A stretch of DNA of 64,000 nt. Origin: Streptomyces sp. DHE7-1 (GTDB lineage: Bacteria > Actinomycetota > Actinomycetes > Streptomycetales > Streptomycetaceae). Both the position numbers and the translations under genes were made by a program. The stretch is from contig JACJDG010000003.1 in NCBI GenBank assembly GCA_016432725.1, positions 3,968,001-4,032,000 of the forward strand, in the 5' to 3' direction. Shown here piece by piece: positions 35,110 through 43,122 of this stretch; the stretch's first letter is position 1, and each line of letters begins with the position of its first letter. The notes beneath the pieces are model-generated. The model saw only the letters and a program-made list of their open reading frames with translations. It made no database searches and was not told where the DNA came from.

Positions 35110-36051
35110 TCATCCTGTCGGAGTGGCTTCAAGGGCTTCAGCGGTTTCGGGTAGCTGCTTCCATGACGCGCATTGCCGGCAGTTGCGCGGGTCGGGGCCT
35201 CGGTAGCCGCGGTCGCAGGTGTCGCAGTTGCGGAGAGGGTGTCGGACGGGCGCGGGCGGTTCGGGGGTGCGGAACGGTGGCGGGGGTGGGAGCTGGGCGG
35301 TGAGGCGGTGGGCCAGGAGGGCGGCCGGGCGGCGCAGCGGCTCCGGTGGCAGGTCGCTGGTCAGGGCGTGGCGTACGGCGGTCGGAGCGAGGTCCCGCTC
35401 CAGCCATGCGGCGACACCCGGGGCGAGGTGTTCCGCGTCGGTGGCGGAGAGGAGCAGGCGGGGGTCCGTGCGGCGCAGGCCGGCGAGGATCTCGGTGGCC
35501 GACTGGAAGAGGGCGGGCGAGGCGTACGCGGGCCTCGGTACGGCGGGGAGGGCGCGGCGGCGTGCGGGTTCCTGTTGCGGGGTGGTGGCGGCGCGGCGGG
35601 CCGAAGGCTTGGGCGTGGTCGCTTCGGACGCGTCGCGGTCGCGCTGTCGGCCCGGCTGGTTGCAGGAGACGGTGCGGGTGACGATGCGGCCGGTGGGGGT
35701 GCGTTCGCGGGTGCGGCGCAGGTAGCCGTGGGTCTCCAGTTCGCGCAGGGCGGCGGCGATCCGGGTCGTGCCCTCGGGGAAGCGGGCGGCGAGGGTCTTG
35801 ATGTCGACCGGGGCGCCGGTGGGCAGCGACTGGATGTGCACCGCCAGCCCGATGGCCAGCCCCGACAACTCGGGGTGCTGGGCCAGGTGGTTGCCGATCA
35901 CCGTGAAGCGGGTGGTGTGGCGGGTGTTGTCGTGGATGACGCCGCCGGGACGCGAGTTCGCGTGCGGGCGGTACGTGCCCCGACGCGGGTGGTTTTTGCC
36001 GCCGTTACGGGACTGGGCGCGCGGGGGCGCGCTAGTGTTTTGGGTATCCAT
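35110..36051 (-). CDS. Winged-helix protein with C-terminal zinc-ribbon-like motif
   Basis: A 313-residue protein starting MDTQNTSAPPRAQSRNGGKN. A winged-helix domain is visible at about residues 55-130 (FTVIGNHLAQHPELSGLAIG, DIKTLAARFPEGTTRIAAAL, ELETHGYLRRTRERTPTGRI). A long Pro/Arg/Ala-rich linker leads to a C-terminal Cys cluster CDTCDRGYRGPDPRNC with a further Cys two residues later, probably binding zinc. Proteins of this architecture are common in Streptomyces accessory regions and are annotated only as helix-turn-helix proteins. It probably binds DNA; the target is unknown. Confidence 0.7.
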   Translation of the reverse strand: MDTQNTSAPPRAQSRNGGKNHPRRGTYRPHANSRPGGVIHDNTRHTTRFTVIGNHLAQHPELSGLAIGLAVHIQSLPTGAPVDIKTLAARFPEGTTRIAAALRELETHGYLRRTRERTPTGRIVTRTVSCNQPGRQRDRDASEATTPKPSARRAATTPQQEPARRRALPAVPRPAYASPALFQSATEILAGLRRTDPRLLLSATDAEHLAPGVAAWLERDLAPTAVRHALTSDLPPEPLRRPAALLAHRLTAQLPPPPPFRTPEPPAPVRHPLRNCDTCDRGYRGPDPRNCRQCASWKQLPETAEALEATPTG

Positions 36052-36424
36052 CGGGAAGGTGCTTTCTTCCTTGGTGGTCAGGCCCTCGCACTGGGATTGC
36101 CGTCCCTGCGGGGGCCGTTGCATGTTCGGGGTCGCGCCTGCTGCGTGGTGTAGCGCTGAGCGTAGGGCAGACAACCGGTGCCGAATCCAGCTCAGTTGGT
36201 GATGTTCACTCGCGGGAGTGATCGTGCGCCGTGGGCGGGAGGGGGTGGGGCTTGGTGCGGTTTCTTTCCCCATGGAGTTCCTTGGGGAAGGCCGCCGACG
36301 GCACCGGAACCCAGGCGCTCGTGCTCCGGTGCGGGTGCCGTTTCCGCAGGTCAGGGTCGCGGTGGGTCGAGTCCCGCCCGTACGGTTTCAGTGCCGCATC
36401 CGTACGCATGGTCACTGTCCGGGG
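36052..36424. other. Non-coding stretch before the DUF397 relic
   Basis: This 373-bp segment includes the promoter of the winged-helix gene and about 250 bp without a convincing frame. A plus-strand frame at 36231-36428 (65 codons) exists but shows no family features and ends just before the DUF397 relic; I do not call it a gene. Confidence 0.4.
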
Positions 36425-36611
36425 CTGATCCGCAAGTCCACCGCTCGGGACACCTCCGAGCTGGCGTGCTTCAAGAGCAGCTACAGCAGCGGCAACGACG
36501 GCAACTCCTGCGTCGAGCTGGCGACACCGTGCACGTCCGCGACTCCAAGAACATAGGAGGCCCCCAGTTTGCGTCGGCCCTGGAGGCATGGGCCGACTTC
36601 GTGGCACGCCT
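36425..36611 (+). pseudogene. DUF397 gene relic
   Basis: The DUF397 signature is clear: RKSTARDTSELACFKSSYSS, GNDGNSCVELA, then after a one-base shift at 36526-36531 DTVHVRDSKNIGGPQFASAL and EAWADFVARL. The expected ATG is replaced by CTG (LIRKS instead of MIRKS). No stop follows the domain in the second frame. Intact DUF397 genes encode about 60-80 residues and usually follow an Xre-type regulator; here the partner is missing. Confidence 0.6.
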
Positions 36612-36672
36612 CGGGAAGCCGAACGACCCGGGCCGGCTCGCTCCCGGGCCGTCAGACACACACGAAGCAGCC

Positions 36673-37101
36673 CTACGCATCGCTCGTGAGGTCGGGGGTG
36701 AACAGTTCCTCCGGCGTGTCCGCCGTGATGGCGCGGTCCAGATAGCGAGTGAGGGCGTCCGGGTCCGGACACAGCGAGAGGGGGCGGTAGATCTCCTTGG
36801 GTACGTCGACGTCACGTACCTCCAGGACCCGCAGGACCGCTCCGGACCACGCCGCGGTGTATCCGGCGGTGTATCCCCTGACCCAGTCCTCGTCTTCGTG
36901 GTCCTCCGCAGACTGCTTGTCCAGCCCGGCGCGGATGCGGGCCATGTCCCGGAGAGAGAGGGACCCTTGTTGTCTCAGCTCCTCCAGTCCGGCACGGAAG
37001 TCGCCCAGTACGCGCTCCGGTGGTACGCCCAAGCCCACGGACAGCAAGTTGAACCGGAGCAGGTCGAGTAGCTCCGGTGATGCGTCGAGATCGTCGTTCA
37101 C
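36673..37101 (-). CDS. Small protein resembling the C-terminus of the upstream Rpn nuclease
   Basis: A 142-residue acidic protein (MNDDLDASPELLDLLRFNLL). Its last 55 residues align with the C-terminus of the Rpn-type nuclease encoded 14 bp upstream: GAVLRVLEVRDVDVP against KAILRFLEARGVSVP, LTRYLDRAITADTPEELF against LNRWLDRTPHVKSVDDLF, about 18 identities in 49 positions. The nuclease core is absent. The N-terminal half is helical (VLGDFRAGLEELRQQGSLSL). In E. coli, short C-terminal forms of Rpn proteins inhibit the full-length nuclease; a similar inhibitory role is inferred for this separate gene. Confidence 0.7.
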   Translation of the reverse strand: MNDDLDASPELLDLLRFNLLSVGLGVPPERVLGDFRAGLEELRQQGSLSLRDMARIRAGLDKQSAEDHEDEDWVRGYTAGYTAAWSGAVLRVLEVRDVDVPKEIYRPLSLCPDPDALTRYLDRAITADTPEELFTPDLTSDA

Positions 37102-37115
37102 GATGGCGGCCTGGG

Positions 37116-38045
37116 TCAGGCTTCAGCCTGGGGCGTGGTGGCTCCAGGGTCCTCGGCGAAGAGGTCGTCGACGCTCTTCACGTGGGGCGTCCGGTCCAGC
37201 CAGCGGTTCAGGAGACCGAGGTCGGTGCAGTTGGCGATGCGGTCCCGGGCATCCTCGGGTACGGAGACGCCCCGTGCTTCGAGGAAGCGAAGAATGGCCT
37301 TGGCCTCGCCCTTGGCCTCGCCTTTGGCTTCGCCCCTGGCCTCGCCTTCGAGGAAGGTCTTCTCCAGCAGGGTGCCCCGGCCGGGGAAGAAGTTGGTGAA
37401 ACCCATCAGCTTTCTCCATGTCTGTCGGGCCGGAGTGTCTCCAAGGCCGATCTCCAGTAGGCCGCTGAAGTACACGGCCGTAAGCGGGTCTGTCTCCCGT
37501 AGGACGCCGAACAGGGCCTCCAGTATGGCTGCGGCCTTCGGGTTCTTGCTATGCGTGATGGCGGAGAAGGCCGCCATCGCCAGGTTCCGTGCGGCCGTAC
37601 GCCGGTCGGTGATCATCGGTACGTTGTCCGGGCTCAGGACCAGGGGATGGGTGCTTTGAGTGGCCCAGCCCCGCACCTCGCAGGTGAACGGGCCGCTCGC
37701 CCACCGTGCCGTGCTCCGGTCGGTGCAGGTAACAAGGAGCAGTACCGGAAGGCGGAACTTCTCGTGGAGGTATGCCACGTAGTACGACCAGTTTGTCGCC
37801 TTGCGGTTGTCGCGCCGGCCCTGCGTCTCGATGGCGAGCAGGAAGGCATCCCCGTCGGATGGTTCGACGCGTAGGACGGTGTCCACGCGTCTCTCCAGAG
37901 GCTGGATCTCCGTCACGTCGGCGCTGAGCACCGACACCGACGCCTTGGCGGACATCGGGACTCCGAGGAGGTCGAAGACGGGGGTGAGGAGTTCCGGCCG
38001 GTCCTGGAAGATCCGGTGAGACGCCTCGTGGGTGGATGTGACCAT
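37116..38045 (-). CDS. Rpn-type PD-(D/E)XK nuclease
   Basis: A 309-residue protein of the recombination-promoting nuclease/putative transposase family. The catalytic residues are visible as Asp55 in RRVDTVLRVE and Glu73-x-Gln75 in LLAIETQGRRD. A helical middle region follows, then an acidic/basic repeat EARGEAKGEAKGEAKAILRF and a C-terminal helical module (LEARGVSVPEDARDRIANC). Rpn proteins are DNA endonucleases; in E. coli the family is now seen as toxin-like phage defence controlled by their small C-terminal forms. It is the first gene of a two-gene unit. Confidence 0.85.
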   Translation of the reverse strand: MVTSTHEASHRIFQDRPELLTPVFDLLGVPMSAKASVSVLSADVTEIQPLERRVDTVLRVEPSDGDAFLLAIETQGRRDNRKATNWSYYVAYLHEKFRLPVLLLVTCTDRSTARWASGPFTCEVRGWATQSTHPLVLSPDNVPMITDRRTAARNLAMAAFSAITHSKNPKAAAILEALFGVLRETDPLTAVYFSGLLEIGLGDTPARQTWRKLMGFTNFFPGRGTLLEKTFLEGEARGEAKGEAKGEAKAILRFLEARGVSVPEDARDRIANCTDLGLLNRWLDRTPHVKSVDDLFAEDPGATTPQAEA

Positions 38046-38158
38046 GCGGTCAACGTAGGTGGATCAAGGGGCCCGGATGCTGTGCGATGAGAATGGTTCA
38101 CCCGTTCGGGCAGGGAGGAAACGTTCACGCCTCCTTGTTCAGCGTCCGGGAAACTCGG

Positions 38159-38187
38159 AGGCCCGGGAACGAGGTGTCCCCGGGCCT
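38159..38187 (-). terminator. Hairpin downstream of metG
   Basis: AGGCCCGGG (38159-38167) pairs with CCCGGGCCT (38179-38187), about 80 bp beyond the metG stop on the minus strand. Confidence 0.55.
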
Positions 38188-38269
38188 GCGGCGATGTGGA
38201 AGTGGCTTACGCGGTCAACTTCGCAGCCAGGCGCTCAACGAGAGTCGCTTCCCTTGGCGACCGTCACCG

Positions 38270-39985
38270 TCAGCCCTCCTCGCCGCCGAAGCGCTCCTTG
38301 TAGTTCTCCAGGTCCTCGTCCGTGAGCTTGGCGAAGAGGACCGGCGGGACGGTGAAGGGGGTTCCGGCCGGGACGGCGGAGAGGGACTTCGCCTCGGCCT
38401 CCGTGGCCCACGTCGCCGTGTCGTTCTCGAGGGAGAACGCCTCGCGCATCGTCTTCGCCGTCGCAGGGATGAAGGGCTCGGAGACCACCGCGTACAGGTG
38501 GATCAGGTTCATCGCCGTGCGCAGGGTGAGCGCGGCGCCGTCCTTGTTCGTCTTGATCTCCAGCCAGGGGGCCTTCTCCTCCAGGTAGGAGTTGCCCGCC
38601 GACCACAGGGCGCGCAGGGCGGCGGCCGCCTTGCGGAACTGGAGTGCCTCCATCTGCTCCTCGTACTCGGCCAGCAGGCGCGCGATCTCCTCACCGAGCT
38701 TCGCCTCGGCCTCGCCAGGCTCGCCGCCGGCGGGCACGTCGTCGCCGAAGCGCTTGCGGGAGAAGGACAGCACCCGGTTGACGAAGTTGCCGAGGGTGTC
38801 GGCGAGGTCCTTGTTGACCGTGGCGGTGAAGTGCTCCCAGGTGAACGACGAGTCGTCCGACTCGGGGGCGTTGGCGATCAGGAAGTAGCGCCAGTAGTCG
38901 GCGGGCAGGATGTCCAGTGCCTGGTCGGTGAAGACGCCTCGCTTCTGCGAGGTGGAGAACTTGCCGCCGTAGTACGTCAGCCAGTTGAAGGCCTTGACGA
39001 AGTCGACCTTCTTCCACGGCTCGCGCACGCCCAGCTCGGTGGCCGGGAACATCACGGTGTGGAAGGGGACGTTGTCCTTGGCCATGAACTCCGTGTAGCG
39101 GACCTCGGTGTCCACGTCGTACCACCACGACTTCCAGTCGCGGTTCTCCGGGTCCTGGTCCGCCCACTCCTTCGTCGCACCGATGTACTCGATCGGGGCG
39201 TCGAACCAGACGTAGAAGACCTTGCCCTCGGCCGCCAGCTCCGGCCACGTGTCCGCGGGGACGGGAACGCCCCAGTCCAGGTCGCGGGTGATCGCGCGGT
39301 CGTGCAGGCCCTCGTTCAGCCACTTGCGGGCGATCGAGGAGGCGAGCTGCGGCCAGTCGTCCTCGTGCCGGGCCACCCACTGCTCCACCTCGTGCTGCAG
39401 CTTCGACTGCAGCAGGAAGAGGTGCTTGGTCTCGCGGACCTCCAGGTCCGTGGAGCCGGAGATCGCCGAGCGCGGGTTGATCAGGTCGGTCGGGTCCAGC
39501 ACGCGGGTGCAGTTCTCGCACTGGTCGCCGCGGGCCTTGTCGTAGCCGCAGTGGGGGCAGGTGCCCTCGACGTAGCGGTCCGGGAGGAAGCGGCCGTCGG
39601 CAGGGCTGTAGACCTGGCGGATGGCGCGCTCTTCGATGAAGCCGTTCTCGTTGAGCTTGCGGGCGAAGTGCTGGGTGATGTCCCGGTTCTCCGCCGAGGA
39701 GCTGCGGCCGAAGTAGTCGAAGGCCAGCGCGAAGCCGTCGTAGACCGCCTTCTGCGCGTCGTGCGCCTGGGCGCAGAACTCGGCCACCGCGAGGCCCTGC
39801 TCCTTCGCGGCCAGCTCGGCGGGGGTGCCGTGCTCGTCGGTGGCGCAGATGTACAGGACGTCGTGGCCGCGCTGGCGGAGGTACCGGGAGTACACGTCCG
39901 CCGGGAGCATGGACCCCACCATGTTGCCCAGGTGCTTGATCCCGTTGATGTACGGAAGGGCGCTGGTGATGAGGTGTCGAGCCAT
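38270..39985 (-). CDS. metG: Methionyl-tRNA synthetase
   Basis: A 571-residue class I synthetase. The HIGH-equivalent is ALPYINGIKHLGNMVG, the zinc-knuckle insertion is CPHCGYDKARGDQCENC and the KMSKS-equivalent is KFSTSQKRGVF, the variant usual in this subgroup. The anticodon-binding helical domain follows (FVNRVLSFSRKRFG). There is no C-terminal tRNA-binding EMAP-like domain. ATG 39985 begins MARHLITSAL, preceded by GGGAG; the frame is open upstream but without homology. It supplies Met-tRNA for initiation and elongation. Confidence 0.97.
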   Translation of the reverse strand: MARHLITSALPYINGIKHLGNMVGSMLPADVYSRYLRQRGHDVLYICATDEHGTPAELAAKEQGLAVAEFCAQAHDAQKAVYDGFALAFDYFGRSSSAENRDITQHFARKLNENGFIEERAIRQVYSPADGRFLPDRYVEGTCPHCGYDKARGDQCENCTRVLDPTDLINPRSAISGSTDLEVRETKHLFLLQSKLQHEVEQWVARHEDDWPQLASSIARKWLNEGLHDRAITRDLDWGVPVPADTWPELAAEGKVFYVWFDAPIEYIGATKEWADQDPENRDWKSWWYDVDTEVRYTEFMAKDNVPFHTVMFPATELGVREPWKKVDFVKAFNWLTYYGGKFSTSQKRGVFTDQALDILPADYWRYFLIANAPESDDSSFTWEHFTATVNKDLADTLGNFVNRVLSFSRKRFGDDVPAGGEPGEAEAKLGEEIARLLAEYEEQMEALQFRKAAAALRALWSAGNSYLEEKAPWLEIKTNKDGAALTLRTAMNLIHLYAVVSEPFIPATAKTMREAFSLENDTATWATEAEAKSLSAVPAGTPFTVPPVLFAKLTDEDLENYKERFGGEEG

Positions 39986-40045
39986 CGGGGCTGCTCCCAG
40001 GTCGGGTTGTTTTGCGAACCTTGAAATCGTAGCCGACATGTGTAT

Positions 40046-40085
40046 GCCGCCCGCTTCCCGTTTTACGGGGTGAGAAGCGGGCGGC
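40046..40085 (-). terminator. Hairpin downstream of the VWA gene
   Basis: A perfect 12-bp stem, GCCGCCCGCTTC (40046-40057) with GAAGCGGGCGGC (40074-40085), between the VWA gene stop and the metG promoter. Confidence 0.65.
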
Positions 40086-40123
40086 ATGGGTTGTGCCGGT
40101 GCGTTATGTGCCGTTACGAGGTG

Positions 40124-42025
40124 TTACGGGCGCCAGGTCGCGAGGACGCCCTCGTAGAGCTCGGTGTCGGTGAGCTCCCGGGGGTGGGGCCGGCGTGGAA
40201 GAACGACGTGTTGTCGGTCTTCAGTTTGCGCAGGTAGTCGAAGGCCTTGTTGTCGTGCTCGCCGAACGCGACGAAGGAGAAGAAGACGCCGGGGTGGTTC
40301 TTCGCGGCCTCGGTGAGGGCCTGGGTCGCCGGGGTCTTGGCGTCGGGGGCGCCGTCCGTCTGGAAGACCACCAGGACGGGGGTGCCGGGCGCGTTGTTCT
40401 TCTCGTGGTGGGCGAGTACGGCTTCCACGGCGGCGTGGTAGCTGGTGCGGCCCATGCGGCCGAGGCCCGCGTGGACGTCGTCGATCTTCGTCTCGTGGTC
40501 CTCGGAGAGGGTCAGGTCGGTGGTGCCGTCGATCTCCGTGGAGAAGAGGACGACGTGGACCGTGGCCTCGGGGTCGAGGTGGGCGGCGAGGGCGAGGGTC
40601 TGGTCGGCGAGGGCCTGGGCGGAGCCGTCCTTGTAGTACGGGCGCATGCTCGCGGAGCGGTCGAGGACGAGGTAGAGCTTCGCTCGGGTGCCGGTGAGGT
40701 CGGTCTTCTTGAGGGTGGTGGTGGCCGCCTTGTAGGCGGTGGTGAGGCTGGGGTGCGGGACTTGATCTTGGTGAGGGGGTTGCGGGTTCGGCGGAGGGGC
40801 CTCGGGCTCGGGGGCGTCCTCGGTGGAGGGGGCCTGCGGCTCGGGGGACGCCTCGGCTTCGCCTTCGGCGGGGTTGTTCCCACCCGCACCACCCGTGCGG
40901 CTTTCGGCGTCGGGTGCGGGTGGCCCTGCGGGGCGTCCTCGCCGTCGGCGGCCTGCGGCTCGGGGGTGGTGGCCTGCGGCTTCGCCTCGGCCTCTGCCTC
41001 GGCCGGCTCCGGCGTCGATGCGGGCTGCGGCGGCGCCGCGGTCGTCGTCTCGGCCTCGGCCTTCGGCGCGGGCTCGGCGCTCGGGTCCGGCTTGGCTTCG
41101 CTCGCCTCGGGCTTCGCGTCGGCCTTGGCCTGCTTCGCCTCGGGCTTCGCGTCAGCCTTGGCCTGCTTCGCCTCGGGCTTCGCGTCGGGCTCGGCCTGCT
41201 TCGCCTGGGGCTCAGCCTCCGCCTTGGCCTCCGTCTTCGGAGCAGCTTCGGGCTTCGCCTTCGGCTCTGCCTTCACGTCAGCCTGGGGCTCAGCCTCGGG
41301 CTCCGTCTTCGGGGCGGCTTCGGGCTTCGCCTTCGGCTCTGCCTTCACGTCAGCCTGGCGCTCAGCCTCGGGCTCCGTCTTCGGGGCGGCTTCGGGCTTC
41401 GCCTTCGGCTCTGCCTTCGCGTCAGCCTCTGCGGCGGCCTTCGGCTCAGCCTTGGGCTCCGTCTTCGGGGCGGCTTCGGGCTTCGCCTTCGGCTCTGCCT
41501 TCGCGTCAGGCTCGGGCTCAGCCTTCGCCTTCGCGTCGGCCTTGGGCTCAGCCTCCTCAGCCTCAGCGGCGGCCTTCGCCTCAGCCACGGGCTCCGTCTG
41601 CGCCTCAGCCACGGGCTCCGTCTTCACGTCGGCCTCTGCAGCGGCCTTCGGCTCAACCTTGGGCTTGGTCTTCGGCTTCGGCTTGGGCTCGGGGTCCGTC
41701 TCGGTGCTGGCCTCGGTCGGCTCGGGGGCCGTCGTCGCCGTGGCCTCCGGCTCTGGTTCCGGGGTCAGGTCGAGGACGAGTTCGGGCTCCGGGGAGCGGT
41801 CGGACTGCCTGGGGACCGCGATGTTGTCGAAGGCCGCGGAGACCAGGTCGTGCTCGTCGGGGGACGACGAGCGGGGCTCGGGGACCTGGGCGGTCGGGGC
41901 CGGGGCCGGGTCGGTGGTGGTCGGCTCCGCTTCCGGCGACGGACGTCGGTCCGCACCCTCTGCTTCGGCGGTGCGTGCCTTGCGCCCCGGCCGAATGCGT
42001 TCCGCAGGAGAGTGAGAATGCCCAT
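40124..42025 (-). pseudogene. VWA-domain (TerF-like) protein with Ala/Glu/Lys/Pro repeats, three frameshifts
   Basis: The start MGILTLLRNAFGR is typical of Streptomyces TerF-like proteins. A low-complexity region of over 250 residues follows, rich in AEPKAKPEAAPKTE-like units. The C-terminal VWA domain has the MIDAS motif LYLVLDRSASM, with Thr in GRTSYHAAV and Asp in VVFQTDGAPDAKT. Reading it through needs one extra base at 41985-41988 (CCCC), 40924-40926 (CCC) and 40180-40184 (GGGGG); the reconstructed end is ELTDTELYEGVLATWRP. MIDAS-type VWA domains bind metal-dependent ligands; TerF-like ones are linked to stress and tellurite-resistance complexes. The role here is unproven. Confidence 0.65.
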
Positions 42026-42142
42026 GTGCGCAACCCTTTGCGTGAGTTGGTACCCGTTAATCCCTGGCCAGGACGGACACGTAAGGTTAGCGGCCCTGGG
42101 TTGCGTTTCGGTCTCCGGCGGAGCCGTGGAGCGTGACGTCGG

Positions 42143-42235
42143 CTACGGGCGCCGGCAGCCGAGGATCACGCCGACCCCGGTGAGGAGCGGTACCGCGCAC
42201 CAGATGCCCGGTCCGCGTCCGGGGCGTTCGGTCAC
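42143..42235 (-). CDS. Possible 30-residue membrane peptide
   Basis: A GTG-started frame encodes VTERPGRGPGIWCAVPLLTG continuing with VGVILGCRRP and a stop, a single hydrophobic segment flanked by Arg residues. Similar short peptides occur in Streptomyces, but no good ribosome-binding site is seen, so this is tentative. Confidence 0.3.
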   Translation of the reverse strand: MTERPGRGPGIWCAVPLLTGVGVILGCRRP

Positions 42236-42245
42236 CCGGCCGAGC

Positions 42246-43034
42246 CTACGCACGGGCGTCCACCCGGGCCAGGAACCTCCCCAGCACCTCGTTGAACTCC
42301 TCCGGCCGCTCCAGGTTCGGCATGTGGGCCGTGCCCTCGGCGACGTGCAGGACGGAGTCGGGCAGCAGCGCGTGCATGGCCTCCGCGTCGGCGACCGGTG
42401 TGAAGGTGTCGTCGGCGCCCACCACGACCAGCGCCGGCGCCGTGACCCTGGTCAGCAGCGGGCGGTAGTCGGGGCGTTCGGCGCGGCCGCGCAGGGCGGC
42501 CGCGGCGCCCTCGGGCGAGGTGGCCGTCATCAGGCGGTGCACATGGGCTTTGACCTCGGGATCGGCGTAGGGGGCGACCATGCGCTCCAGGACCTCGTCG
42601 GCGTAGCCGCGCATGCCCTCGGCGAGCAGCCGGGCGGCGAGGGCGGTCCGGGCCCGTCGGCCCTCCGGGGTCTCGGGGTCGGGGAAGGTGTCCGCGAGGA
42701 CCAGGCCGCGCACGCGGTCGCCGAGGCGGTCGTAGCACTCCATGGCGATCTGGCCGCCCATCGACAGCCCGGCCAGGACGAAGGTGTCCACCTCCAGGAA
42801 GTCCAGAAGTTCCTCCAGGTCCCGGGCGTGGCGGGAGAGCGGGACGGTGCCGGGGGTCACCGGGGAGGCGCCGTAGCCGCGCAGGTCGGGGGCGATCACC
42901 CGGCGTCCGGCGGAGAAGGCGGCGAGCTGCGGAACCCACATCGTGCGGTCGAAGGGGTGGCCGTGGACGAGGACGAGTGGGGTGCGGGTGGAGGTTCCGG
43001 GGCTTTTGTCGTCGTATGCGAGGAAGGGGGGCAT
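42246..43034 (-). CDS. Alpha/beta hydrolase
   Basis: A 262-residue hydrolase with the oxyanion-hole segment LVHGHPFDRTMW, nucleophile elbow GLSMGGQIAM (Ser), acid residue in VVGADDTFTPVADAEAM and catalytic His in AEGTAHMPNLERPEEF, the full Ser-Asp-His triad. Resemblance is greatest to the 3-oxoadipate enol-lactonase/haloperoxidase group, but the substrate is unknown. ATG 43034 (MPPFLAYDD) is preferred over one 20 codons upstream that would lie on the operators. It is divergent from the MocR gene and is its probable target. Confidence 0.88.
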   Translation of the reverse strand: MPPFLAYDDKSPGTSTRTPLVLVHGHPFDRTMWVPQLAAFSAGRRVIAPDLRGYGASPVTPGTVPLSRHARDLEELLDFLEVDTFVLAGLSMGGQIAMECYDRLGDRVRGLVLADTFPDPETPEGRRARTALAARLLAEGMRGYADEVLERMVAPYADPEVKAHVHRLMTATSPEGAAAALRGRAERPDYRPLLTRVTAPALVVVGADDTFTPVADAEAMHALLPDSVLHVAEGTAHMPNLERPEEFNEVLGRFLARVDARA

Positions 43035-43061
43035 GTGATCGACCTTAGGGTTCCGTATCTT

Positions 43062-43095
43062 CTCGGTGCAATAAAATCTTTGCCCTCGGTGCAAT
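43062..43095. promoter_or_regulatory. Paired direct repeats, candidate MocR operators
   Basis: CTCGGTGCAAT occurs twice, at 43062-43072 and 43085-43095, start-to-start 23 bp, about two helical turns. Direct-repeat operators on one face of the helix are characteristic of MocR/GabR-type dimers. They lie between the divergent hydrolase and MocR starts. Confidence 0.75.
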
Positions 43096-43122
43096 CCACC
43101 GCGCGCGGTGACAGGGGGACTT

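Noticed and set aside
36231..36428. 65-codon plus-strand frame before the DUF397 relic
   Set aside because: No ribosome-binding site or family features; composition mixed.
37171..37184. CTTCACGTGGGGCG as a second parS site
   Set aside because: Several mismatches to the 14-mer and loss of symmetry.
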